From the NCBI RefSeq assembly GCF_003061515.1, contig NZ_CP028924.1:62001-126000 (forward strand): 64,000 bases of DNA. Direction: 5' to 3'. Below the pieces are notes generated by a model. It did not search any database and was not told where the DNA came from. It saw nothing but the letters and a program-made list of their open reading frames with translations. This stretch comes from Colwellia sp. Arc7-D (GTDB lineage Bacteria; Pseudomonadota; Gammaproteobacteria; Enterobacterales; Alteromonadaceae). Below, piece after piece: positions 49,847 through 57,060 of this stretch (the first letter of the stretch is position 1; each line of letters begins with the position of its first letter). Made by a program: the position numbers and the translations under genes.

Positions 49847-50503
49847 CTAATGTTCAAACTTACCTTGTTGAAGGTAATGAATAACTTGCTCTATTACCGC
49901 GTCATTACGCATCATAAAAACATGTGTAGTCGGCATTTCAATATGATCATTCATGCCGTCAATTTTAGTGCTTTCTACTGAAACTTTTCCATCATCAGTA
50001 TCAGGAATAAGAGATGATAGTATTAAATTTATACTTTGTGTGCCGGCGATTATACCTACATCAAAGTTGGCTTTGCCCAATTGATTTGGCACGCTCAATG
50101 CGCCAGTACCTAACTGCATGCCAGCATCACCATTGACCAAGTGAAACCCAGGTATATTTCCTAGCTTATCAACTATTTCAGTGCCTTTATTTGGTGGGCC
50201 TAACATCACTACTTTATTCAAGTGTTTAACGGTATGATTACTTAAAAACTGACGAACTAAAATACCGCCCATTGAATGAGTTACAAAGCTTACAGACATA
50301 CCTTGGCATTGTGTTAATGCATCTGAAATGGTTTTTTCTGCCAGTTGTTCAATAGAATATGAGCGAGAAGGGTAGTCAATGTTTAGTACTTTATAACCTT
50401 GCTCTGTTAAGCGCTCTGCCATTTTATCCATTGAATGCGCTGAACGGGCTAAACCATGTAATAGAATTACACATTCATTCGCAGGATTAATTTTATCGTT
50501 CAC
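49847..50503 (-). CDS. Alpha/beta hydrolase (lipase-like)
   Basis: A serine hydrolase with the nucleophile motif THSMGG (GxSxG-like with a Thr first), oxyanion region LLHGLARSAHSM, and a C-terminal His region ending PTTHVFMM. It resembles short triacylglycerol-lipase or PGAP1-like hydrolases (about 218 residues). The GTG at 50503 is chosen, having GGAA 6 bases upstream; a TTG at 50539 lacks a ribosome site. No signal peptide. It lies downstream of the endonuclease-like gene but after a terminator-like hairpin. Confidence 0.8.
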   Translation of the reverse strand: MNDKINPANECVILLHGLARSAHSMDKMAERLTEQGYKVLNIDYPSRSYSIEQLAEKTISDALTQCQGMSVSFVTHSMGGILVRQFLSNHTVKHLNKVVMLGPPNKGTEIVDKLGNIPGFHLVNGDAGMQLGTGALSVPNQLGKANFDVGIIAGTQSINLILSSLIPDTDDGKVSVESTKIDGMNDHIEMPTTHVFMMRNDAVIEQVIHYLQQGKFEH

Positions 50504-50577
50504 TGGTGGTTCCAACTTAATGGTCAGTAACTTGAGCAAAAAGTAGCTACATAACCGAGGTAAAATTTAAATTTAAC

Positions 50578-50606
50578 AAAACCAATATTAGCAATAATGT
50601 TGGTTT
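50578..50606 (-). terminator. Terminator of the endonuclease/phosphatase gene
   Basis: On the minus strand AAAACCAACATTATT pairs imperfectly with AATATTGGTTTT and is followed by GTTAAATTT. It separates the two hydrolase genes. Confidence 0.6.
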
Positions 50607-50617
50607 TGTTAGATAGC

Positions 50618-51517
50618 CTAAAGTGCTAACTGTATTGAAATAGGGCAATGGTCGCTAAGCGTTTGACTCAGTTCACGAGTGTATTTCTGTTCGAATACTA
50701 ACTGATCAAATGAATTTTCAACATAACGAGCTTTTGCTTTTGGATCAAAAATTATATGGTCGATATAATCTTTGTAATAACCACCCCAACATTTTGACTC
50801 TGCGTTAATCGTAGGAGCCCAAAGTGCCTCTGCGCCTTCGTCATTAATGGTTTGCCATAAACCTTGTATTTCGCTGTAATTTAATGAAATATCTTTGACA
50901 AAACGACGATTAAAATCACCTAATAATATAAATGGAACACCTTCTTTAGCGCGAGCGTCAACCCAAGCTTCTAACGGTATAGCTTGCTTAGCAAGTTCAG
51001 CACAGGCTGTTTTTGCATAGACTTCTTTTTCATTAGCGTTTGGCATGCTAGCAATGCTAGTTTGATCTAATGCTTTATCAAAACAGCCAGATTTCATATG
51101 TACAGCTAATAAGCGTACGCTTTTACCGTTCTTAGTTAATGTAACGTCCATGCCTCTGCGTGCAAGACCTTGATCAAGTTCTCGATACTCAACCGCTGTA
51201 GCTTTATAGCCACTGCTTTTTCTTACGGCAACGCCAACACGTTGAACCCAATCTTTAGTGGTAAAAAAATAGTCGTATTCATCACCAAATACTTTTGCGG
51301 CCCACTTTGCGCTTTCTACTTCTTGCAATGCGATAACATCAGCATCTAATTCACGTGCATAGCGTGCTAATTTTTGATAATCGGTATCTTTGCGTTGATT
51401 ATATTCATGAGAGCCTAACCAGGCGATATTCCATGAGGCTACTTTTAACGTTTCAGCAAAGGTTGCCGTGCTTAAAATAGTTAGTATTACTGCAAACAGG
51501 CTAATTAATTTTGTCAT
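50618..51517 (-). CDS. Secreted endonuclease/exonuclease/phosphatase family protein
   Basis: A 299-residue protein with a signal peptide (about 1-21, ending TFAET). EEP-fold motifs are present: SWNIAWLG, ALQEVES (metal-binding Glu), the AVHMKSGCF strand, LLGDFNRR and the C-terminal SDHCPISIQL (catalytic His). Substrate could be nucleic acid or a phosphoester; it cannot be told apart from sequence. Confidence 0.88.
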   Translation of the reverse strand: MTKLISLFAVILTILSTATFAETLKVASWNIAWLGSHEYNQRKDTDYQKLARYARELDADVIALQEVESAKWAAKVFGDEYDYFFTTKDWVQRVGVAVRKSSGYKATAVEYRELDQGLARRGMDVTLTKNGKSVRLLAVHMKSGCFDKALDQTSIASMPNANEKEVYAKTACAELAKQAIPLEAWVDARAKEGVPFILLGDFNRRFVKDISLNYSEIQGLWQTINDEGAEALWAPTINAESKCWGGYYKDYIDHIIFDPKAKARYVENSFDQLVFEQKYTRELSQTLSDHCPISIQLAL

Positions 51518-51681
51518 GTCATTATTCTAAAATATACATTGGGCAGCTATAGTAACCGTTGGTTAACCAAATTCAAATTAACAGTTTAAAAAAATTGTAA
51601 TATTATTTTACATTGCTAATTAATATTGAATTCTTAGCTTTTAGCCAATCGTCAGTCCGCTGGATTTTTATACTTTTTGAA

Positions 51682-51735
51682 TTTATTTTATTTTATTTTA
51701 TTTTATTTTATTTTATTTAATTTTATTTAATTTAA
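51682..51735. repeat. TTTTA microsatellite
   Basis: Six perfect TTTTA units (51686-51715) continue into imperfect TTTAA/TTTTA units to 51735. It lies about 120-170 bp upstream of the tonB-like gene, in the intergenic region between divergent genes, and could change promoter spacing if the copy number varies. Confidence 0.85.
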
Positions 51736-51853
51736 CCCCATTACTTCTTGTTCATCGTTTTACTAGTAAGTCAGGAGTTGGCCGCTGGCTTTGCGTGTGT
51801 ACACACCTCTTTAATTTACATTAATTTTAGTCATAAAATATTGAGGAAAAACG

Positions 51854-52462
51854 ATGAAGAAAATCATAACGATTACAACTCTAGCGGGAGCAACGACCTT
51901 TGGTTTATTTGCTTTTATGGCATATTTAGTAAGTAACGATCAGGTATTGCCCCCTGAAGTGATGCCTAATTTAATTGTTGAAGTTGCGCAATTACCTGAC
52001 GAGCGCCCGGCTGAAATTAAGCCCGTATTTAAGAATGATCCACCCCCAACACCTAAGCCTATGCCAAAAACTTTTGAACCAGTGGTGGAAACAAGTGTTA
52101 TAGGTGATTATCATTACGATACTCAAGGGATTAAAATCGCAAGCTCTTCGCCTAACCTACTATTAGGTAATAATACTCGTGATAATGATGCTCGACCTAT
52201 TGTGCGAATTAATCCTAAATATCCAACGGGTGCTGCCAGAGAAGGAATAGAGGGTTGGGTTAAATTACGTTTTGATATTAACGCGCTAGGTGGTGTTACC
52301 AATATTGAGGTTATTGACGCTGAACCGAAGCGGGTATTTAATCAAGCAGCTAAACAGGCATTAAAAAAATGGAAGTATCGGGCCAAGTCAGAAGCTGGAG
52401 AAACAGTTACTCAGCAAGGTTTAACCGTGCAGTTAGCGTTTAATATGGATCAACAAAGTTAG
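51854..52462 (+). CDS. TonB family energy transducer
   Basis: A 202-residue TonB-like protein: an N-terminal membrane anchor (about 5-27), a Pro-rich periplasmic linker (KNDPPPTPKPMPKTFEP), and a C-terminal TonB domain (about 110-200) with the YP motif in INPKYPTGAAREGIEGWV and AAKQALKKWKY. First gene of an operon with an ECF sigma gene (9 bp downstream) and a second TonB-domain gene. No exbB or exbD is nearby. It presumably powers outer-membrane receptors such as that at 6201, but its partner is unknown. Confidence 0.88.
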   Translation: MKKIITITTLAGATTFGLFAFMAYLVSNDQVLPPEVMPNLIVEVAQLPDERPAEIKPVFKNDPPPTPKPMPKTFEPVVETSVIGDYHYDTQGIKIASSSPNLLLGNNTRDNDARPIVRINPKYPTGAAREGIEGWVKLRFDINALGGVTNIEVIDAEPKRVFNQAAKQALKKWKYRAKSEAGETVTQQGLTVQLAFNMDQQS

Positions 52463-52471
52463 GGAAATAAT

Positions 52472-53038
52472 TTGCAGTTACCTTCGATGATAAAGGGTTG
52501 GTATAACCCAAACGCTAGTCCTGAAGTGTTACTGACAAACTATAGGGCAACCGGTAAAAATAAGTACCTTTCTTTGCTGGTTGCGCAATTTAATTTGTCG
52601 CTATATCACTATGTTTTGAGCCAATCTAATAAAGAAATAGCGGAAGATGTTGTACAAACGACATGGCTAAAGGTGATACAAACTCAACAACAAAATAGCG
52701 TACAAACCAATGTAAAAAGTTGGATTTTCACTATTGCTCGCAACAGCTTAATTGATGAATTTCGTCGTCAAAAAAAGTGGCAAATTCAGTTGTTAGATGA
52801 AAATAAAATGCTTACGGTAAACCTTGAAAAATCAATACAGAGTGCTGACAGATTAACACAATTTAATGCTGCGCTTGAGCAATTACCCTTTTTACAAAGG
52901 GAGGCTTTTATCTTTCAACAAGAAGGTTTTTCAGTGTCAGACATATCAACGTTAACCAATGATAGCTTTGAAACAATTAAAAGCCGTTTACGCTATGCCC
53001 GCAATAATTTAAATCATTTGCTAGGAAGCCAATCATGA
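52472..53038 (+). CDS. ECF-type RNA polymerase sigma factor
   Basis: A 188-residue sigma-70 family protein with region 2 (about 25-95; NKEIAEDVVQTTWLKVIQ and FTIARNSLIDEFRRQKK) and region 4 (about 125-185; LPFLQREAFIFQQEGFSVSDIS, then SFETIKSRLRYARNNL). Start is TTG at 52472 with AGGGAA upstream. It overlaps the next gene by 4 bp (ATGA), the usual coupling of an ECF sigma gene to its anti-sigma factor. Its target promoters are unknown; a candidate ECF-like promoter set lies 3.2 kb downstream. Confidence 0.9.
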   Translation: MQLPSMIKGWYNPNASPEVLLTNYRATGKNKYLSLLVAQFNLSLYHYVLSQSNKEIAEDVVQTTWLKVIQTQQQNSVQTNVKSWIFTIARNSLIDEFRRQKKWQIQLLDENKMLTVNLEKSIQSADRLTQFNAALEQLPFLQREAFIFQQEGFSVSDISTLTNDSFETIKSRLRYARNNLNHLLGSQS

Positions 53039-53745
53039 GTACCGATAATTTTGATAATGAGCTTTCGAGACTTTATCAACAAAGAAAAAATCAAACCCAA
53101 GCGACCGATATTACTCTAGATTTAGACAAAGGTATTAAGTTAAAGCGTTCGCCTTGGCATGTTGTCGCTATATTTTTAATGGGAGGTGTGGCGTCTTTTG
53201 GCATAATGGCTATTGTTACCCATTTTGCAAAACCAGCTGTACATGGCATTAGTGAACAATATATTCAGCATACTGTTCGCATCGTTGAATTAGGTGAAGT
53301 TATATCTCAAGAGCAAGGTTTAACTATCGTTAATCCGGAGTTGCCTCCTCAACCGTCGAGTTTATCACCAAAAAACTCACAAAACCGTCATGTTAGCCTA
53401 GATGAAATTGTATTGTTAAAGCCACAATTACCTGTTCAAAAAGCACTAAAAAATTCGCTTAAAGTACCAAAAATCAACGCCCAGTTAATTGACATAAGAC
53501 CCATTCATCGTGTGATGCCCGAATACCCTAAGTCGGCCCTGCATGCGCGAAAATTTGGTACAGTTAAGCTTCAATATCGCATTTCAAATGAAGGTAAAGC
53601 AGTCGATATTGCTAGCTTGAATAAGCAAGTTGATCGTGTGTTAGAACGCTCGGCTAAAAAGGCATTAACACAATGGCGCTATCCTTTAGAAAGCAGCAGT
53701 GATCAGCTACGAGAAGTTGAATTTGAATTTAATTTGCCACAGTAA
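53035..53745 (+). CDS. Membrane protein with C-terminal TonB domain, possible anti-sigma factor
   Basis: A 236-residue single-pass protein: a short cytoplasmic part (about 1-40, DNELSRLYQQRKNQTQ), one membrane helix (about 42-64), a periplasmic linker, and a TonB-like C-terminal domain (about 150-235; RVMPEYPKSALHARKFGTV, then SAKKALTQWRYPL). It is translationally coupled to the ECF sigma gene. Two readings are possible: a second energy transducer, or an anti-sigma factor whose periplasmic sensor is a TonB domain. The position favours the second; the sequence of the cytoplasmic part shows no known anti-sigma domain. Confidence 0.8.
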   Translation: MSTDNFDNELSRLYQQRKNQTQATDITLDLDKGIKLKRSPWHVVAIFLMGGVASFGIMAIVTHFAKPAVHGISEQYIQHTVRIVELGEVISQEQGLTIVNPELPPQPSSLSPKNSQNRHVSLDEIVLLKPQLPVQKALKNSLKVPKINAQLIDIRPIHRVMPEYPKSALHARKFGTVKLQYRISNEGKAVDIASLNKQVDRVLERSAKKALTQWRYPLESSSDQLREVEFEFNLPQ

Positions 53746-53802
53746 CGGGTTTGTTCAGTGGCAAATAGGCATTGTTGTTCAATTATTCGAGTTTATCCGG
53801 CT

Positions 53803-53839
53803 ACATAGCATGAATGTTTAGCGAAAATTCATGCTATGT
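53803..53839. terminator. Perfect 13-bp inverted repeat between convergent genes
   Basis: ACATAGCATGAAT and ATTCATGCTATGT enclose 11 bases, between the convergent TonB-domain and PepSY genes and touching the stop codon of the latter. No strong T-run follows, so it may block convergent read-through as a hairpin rather than as a canonical terminator. Confidence 0.55.
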
Positions 53840-54555
53840 CAGCGTTTTATACGATACTGGCCTTTGCGAAGCAAATGTATCGTCCATAGTAATCCCGAAA
53901 GCGTTAGCCACAGTGTGACAAAAGCGAATAACATAATTTGAATTGTGTTGAAGTTACCGGCGCTACCATAATCCATAAAATGCAGCATAAAGAAAAAATC
54001 GGCAAAGCGTTTGTTGCTATTGCTGTGGCCAATAATGCGTCCTGAGCCTTGTTCAACGTAAACACTGGTCTCTAGGTTATCATCAAAATTTATTTGCCAA
54101 CTTGGGTTTTTATCCTTCAGAAAGTCTTCATTCGGTGGGGCTATTAAGTTGACTGAGCCAATGCTACCAGGTCCAGAATAACTTGCTTGAGCAATCGTTG
54201 TTGCGAGCTGTTTATCAACTATTGTGAGTTGGCCCGTGATGGCATTAACAATATGGTATCGATTTGTGAAATGACGATATAAACCTTGTTGTTGAGTTAG
54301 CAGGTAATAAGGTTGTGAGAGAATAGTGGCTTGATTAAGTTCAATAGTTTCAGGGTAAGCTTTGAGTATACGTTCAACGGGCAACAAGTCTGTGTTTGTT
54401 GTTGATGGCGCTGCTATTGCTTGGCGATAAGTATTACCGCGTGCTTTTTCACGATCAATTACATTAAATGTTAAGCCACTGACTACCCAAATAAGTAATT
54501 GCAAACCGATGAGTAATGAAGCCCATTTATGGATTTTTCTTATCCAAATAATCAT
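53839..54555 (-). CDS. PepSY-associated membrane protein
   Basis: A 238-residue protein of the PepSY_TM type: an N-terminal helix starting IRKIHKWASLLIGLQLLIWV, a periplasmic PepSY-like segment (about 60-170), and a C-terminal helix (FNTIQIMLFAFVTLWLTLSGLLW). Conserved His in KIHKW and in MLHFMDYG are possible haem or metal ligands. It overlaps the upstream PepSY gene by 4 bp. Similar pairs are often near iron-uptake genes; here they converge with the TonB/ECF operon. Confidence 0.82.
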   Translation of the reverse strand: MIIWIRKIHKWASLLIGLQLLIWVVSGLTFNVIDREKARGNTYRQAIAAPSTTNTDLLPVERILKAYPETIELNQATILSQPYYLLTQQQGLYRHFTNRYHIVNAITGQLTIVDKQLATTIAQASYSGPGSIGSVNLIAPPNEDFLKDKNPSWQINFDDNLETSVYVEQGSGRIIGHSNSNKRFADFFFMLHFMDYGSAGNFNTIQIMLFAFVTLWLTLSGLLWTIHLLRKGQYRIKR

Positions 54556-55403
54556 CGATTATCTCCATTTGGCAATTGATTCTCTCGTTGCTTGTCTAGC
54601 TGATTATATCGCTGATTTTTTTTGCGCTTATTACCGCGCTTATTGCGGGAATTTATGATCGGTTTAATGACTTTAAAATATGTCAGCATTAAGCCACTTA
54701 GCGCAGCTAACAGTGCAAAAGAAGCTATAAAAAATAATAACCAATTACTGGTATCTTCATCATCGCCATAATCCATAATATGAAAACGGAACATCCAATC
54801 AAATAGATACCAAAACTGGTGACGCTTGCTAACAACTTTACCGTTATTGGCTGAAATATAAAGTGTTGGCGAGGTAAAGTGGTCAAATTCAACCTCCCAT
54901 ACCGGTAAGTGTCGAGCACTGAGTCCAAATGATGGATTTGATGAAATTAGCACTGTATGAGTAATGTTGTCATTGCCAGAATAGTTATGTTTGGCTATAG
55001 CCATTGCTCTGGATTGATTTAAAGGTGATAACGTTTCGCCAGTTTTAGCATCGACAATATATTGTTGTTTGGCGATGTTAAAGCGATAAACTTCACGGTC
55101 AACTAATAAGCCAACACTCAAATTTTTTGCTTTCGGGTATTGCTGAAATAGTTTTTCTGTTGGGTAGGTTAAATTTTCAGGCTTTATGCTATTTTGATGA
55201 GATATGACCAAACTATTACCGTGAATATAGTCGATATCAAAAAACACCATATAGGCGCCAGTAACCGACCATATTACAAATTGCGCGCCAATTAATAACA
55301 TTAACCACCGATGAACTTTATGGCTGATATTAAAAAGCTTTAAACGCTTTTTTCTGGTGGCTTTAGTGTTAGTGTTTTTCGTATTAATGGTGCCGTTCTC
55401 CAA
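54552..55403 (-). CDS. PepSY-associated membrane protein, second of pair
   Basis: A 283-residue relative of the downstream gene with the same plan: SHKVHRWLMLLIGAQFVIWS helix, periplasmic PepSY segment, FRFHIMDYGDDED block and C-terminal helix (LLFFIASFALLAALSGLML). The C-terminus is a Lys/Arg/Asn-rich tail. The frame starts at TTG, 55403, without a clear ribosome site, so the start is uncertain. Confidence 0.8.
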   Translation of the reverse strand: MENGTINTKNTNTKATRKKRLKLFNISHKVHRWLMLLIGAQFVIWSVTGAYMVFFDIDYIHGNSLVISHQNSIKPENLTYPTEKLFQQYPKAKNLSVGLLVDREVYRFNIAKQQYIVDAKTGETLSPLNQSRAMAIAKHNYSGNDNITHTVLISSNPSFGLSARHLPVWEVEFDHFTSPTLYISANNGKVVSKRHQFWYLFDWMFRFHIMDYGDDEDTSNWLLFFIASFALLAALSGLMLTYFKVIKPIINSRNKRGNKRKKNQRYNQLDKQRENQLPNGDNR

Positions 55404-55683
55404 GAATTACTTTCATAAGCATTCATCTGTAATATTTGTGCTGCAATACTAGCGCTATCACTTAGCTAATTCTTCACAAGCTATATTTAAAATACAGCCA
55501 ATCATAATAGCGGAGTAGCTTATATGCTTTTTTCAAAAAATTCAGCTAAATCTACCCGCGAATAGTTTAGAAAGTTAGTTATGATATTGATATAGTTACT
55601 TTGTCATTGCCAGAAAAATCAAATTAAAGCGGTAGTGTTCATCATTTTCCTACCCACTCATTATCATAAAGGTGACAATCATC

Positions 55684-56100
55684 ATGGATATTATGAATGA
55701 AGCTCTGCCCATTTCTATTAACGTAAGTGATGCTCTAGCTGCCGAAATAAAAAATATATTATCTATTAGCAATAAGTTATCAGCACAATTAAATTTTCAT
55801 ACAATGACAGCAAATTGGTATGGAGAAGAAGAGAATGTTTTGTCGATTAATTTTTATCTTGTATCTTTTGTCGAACTTAATAATTTAGCCAAAAATATTG
55901 ATAAAGCTGATGTTGATAAACTTGCTGACGATGTGTTACTCAGCTCAATACAACGTGTATTAGATTGTCATGTTGCTATTACTGATACAGAGTTAGTATT
56001 AATAGAAAAACAACCTAAGCTATTGTCGGGGTATCTGGCTAAAAAGCTTACAAAAGTACTTAACTTAATTGCCGATAGACAGGGGTTTGTGCATATATAG
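55684..56100 (+). CDS. Hypothetical protein, 138 residues
   Basis: I do not recognise a family. The product is acidic, without signal peptide or membrane segment, and looks like a mixed alpha/beta protein (ALAAEIKNILSISNKLSAQL, VLSINFYLVSFVELNNLA). ATG 55684 is preferred over a GTG at 55672 because AAGGTGA precedes it by 8 bases. The stop codon is about 85 bp before the first unit of the tandem small RNA array. Confidence 0.65.
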   Translation: MDIMNEALPISINVSDALAAEIKNILSISNKLSAQLNFHTMTANWYGEEENVLSINFYLVSFVELNNLAKNIDKADVDKLADDVLLSSIQRVLDCHVAITDTELVLIEKQPKLLSGYLAKKLTKVLNLIADRQGFVHI

Positions 56101-56184
56101 TGCTATGGCAATGTAATTTTTATGCATCAAAAATCAATAAAAGACCTAAAAACTATAATTAAGTTATATTAATTTAAAATAAAA

Positions 56185-56213
56185 TTGAACTAAAGCTGAA
56201 TATGATGCTCTGA
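56185..56213 (+). promoter_or_regulatory. ECF-sigma-like promoter, unit 1 of RNA array
   Basis: TTGAACTAA (from 56185) and TCTGA (56209-56213) have the arrangement of GAACTT / TCTGA sigma-E-type elements with 15 bases between GAACTAA and TCTGA. The same elements recur at 56476/56500 and 56685/56709 with identical spacing, while the spacer sequence of unit 3 is different. Confidence 0.5.
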
Positions 56214-56218
56214 CTTAA

Positions 56219-56311
56219 TAAGAGATTCTCCCCTCGGTTTTGTTTTTATTATTGTTTTATATTAGTGTTTTTATATTGTTATACGCTCCTCATTTGAGGG
56301 GCGTTTTTTTT
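56219..56311 (+). ncRNA. Predicted small RNA, unit 1 of tandem trio
   Basis: About 92 nt. The 5' part is AGAGATTCTCCCCTCGG, followed by a U-rich, structure-poor middle and the terminator CGCTCCTC-ATTT-GAGGGGCG (56284-56303) with eight T. The U-rich middle and terminal poly-U are features of Hfq-bound RNAs. No open frame. The 5' CCCCTC is complementary to GAGGGG of the terminator, so two alternative foldings are possible. Start point is inferred from the promoter-like elements. Confidence 0.72.
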
Positions 56312-56475
56312 GTTTATTTTTTACCTAATAGGTATTGGTTTATTCAGCACTTAATTTACTTCATTTCACCAAGTATAAAATACTGACTTTATATTTTATA
56401 AATTAAACAAAACAACACAATTAATTGTTTAAGGTGAATAGAAAAAAACACTATGAAATTTTATGTTAAATAAAA

Positions 56476-56504
56476 TTGAACTAAAGCTGAATATGATGCT
56501 CTGA
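56476..56504 (+). promoter_or_regulatory. ECF-sigma-like promoter, unit 2 of RNA array
   Basis: TTGAACTAA from 56476 and TCTGA at 56500-56504, spacing as in units 1 and 3; the spacer is identical to unit 1. Confidence 0.5.
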
Positions 56505-56509
56505 CTTAA

Positions 56510-56614
56510 TAAGAGATTCTCCCTCGATTTTGTTTTTATTAGTGTTTTATATTGTTGTTTTATATTAGTGTTTTTATATTGTTATACGCTCCTCACATGA
56601 GGGGCGTTTTTTTT
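56510..56614 (+). ncRNA. Predicted small RNA, unit 2 of tandem trio
   Basis: Same plan as unit 1, but the C-rich segment reads TCTCCCTCGA (one C shorter, G to A) and the U-rich middle is longer. Terminator CGCTCCTC-ACAT-GAGGGGCG (56587-56606) plus eight T: the stem is unchanged while the loop has changed, as expected for a selected hairpin. Confidence 0.72.
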
Positions 56615-56684
56615 GCCTGCGAAAACGTTCTTCATAGGTGTAGTGCTTATGTCTAAAAAAAATGACATTTTATTTTTATCCCAA

Positions 56685-56713
56685 TTGAACTAATTTTAAT
56701 TAAGTTACTCTGA
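56685..56713 (+). promoter_or_regulatory. ECF-sigma-like promoter, unit 3 of RNA array
   Basis: TTGAACTAA from 56685 and TCTGA at 56709-56713. The 15-base spacer differs from units 1 and 2 in most positions, yet both elements and their distance are preserved, which is the best evidence that they are functional. Confidence 0.55.
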
Positions 56714-56718
56714 CTTAA

Positions 56719-56798
56719 TAAGAGATTCTCCCCTCGGTTTTGTTTTATTAGTGTTTATGTTTTTATTATACGCTCCTCATTTGAGGGGCGTTTTTTTT
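56719..56798 (+). ncRNA. Predicted small RNA, unit 3 of tandem trio
   Basis: About 79 nt, the shortest unit. 5' AGAGATTCTCCCCTCGG and terminator CGCTCCTC-ATTT-GAGGGGCG (56771-56790) with eight T are identical to unit 1; the U-rich middle is shorter. It ends about 150 bp before the OxyR operator of ahpC, so it is a separate transcript. Confidence 0.72.
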
Positions 56799-56946
56799 GT
56801 TTAAATTTTAAGTCAATCTGATCTAATCGGCATTAAGCATTTTGAGCAACACCTTTTATTCAATGTAATGTCCGAGAACAATTAATGCTTTCAAATCGAT
56901 AAAATATGACGTTAACCGCGGCGACACCTATAACTTTTTTATAGCC

Positions 56947-57012
56947 ATAGGTTTTTCCTATCAAGATGATAAATTCAAACGATTGTTCCTATTTAAAATG
57001 TCGACGTATCAT
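56947..57012 (+). promoter_or_regulatory. OxyR operator and promoter of ahpC
   Basis: ATAG-N7-CTAT-N7-ATAA-N7-CGAT (56947-56983) matches the OxyR consensus ATAG-N7-CTAT-N7-ATAG-N7-CTAT with two mismatches and exact spacing. It abuts a promoter TTGTTC (56983-56988), 18 bp, TATCAT (57007-57012), the normal position for activation by OxyR. Confidence 0.8.
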
Positions 57013-57060
57013 TCTCCCAACTTAACAAGCACTCATATTTTTAAACAAGTGGAGATACAC

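Noticed and set aside
56185..56798. CRISPR-like array from three similar repeats
   Set aside because: Units are long transcription units with promoters and terminators, not short identical repeats with unique spacers, and no cas gene is present.
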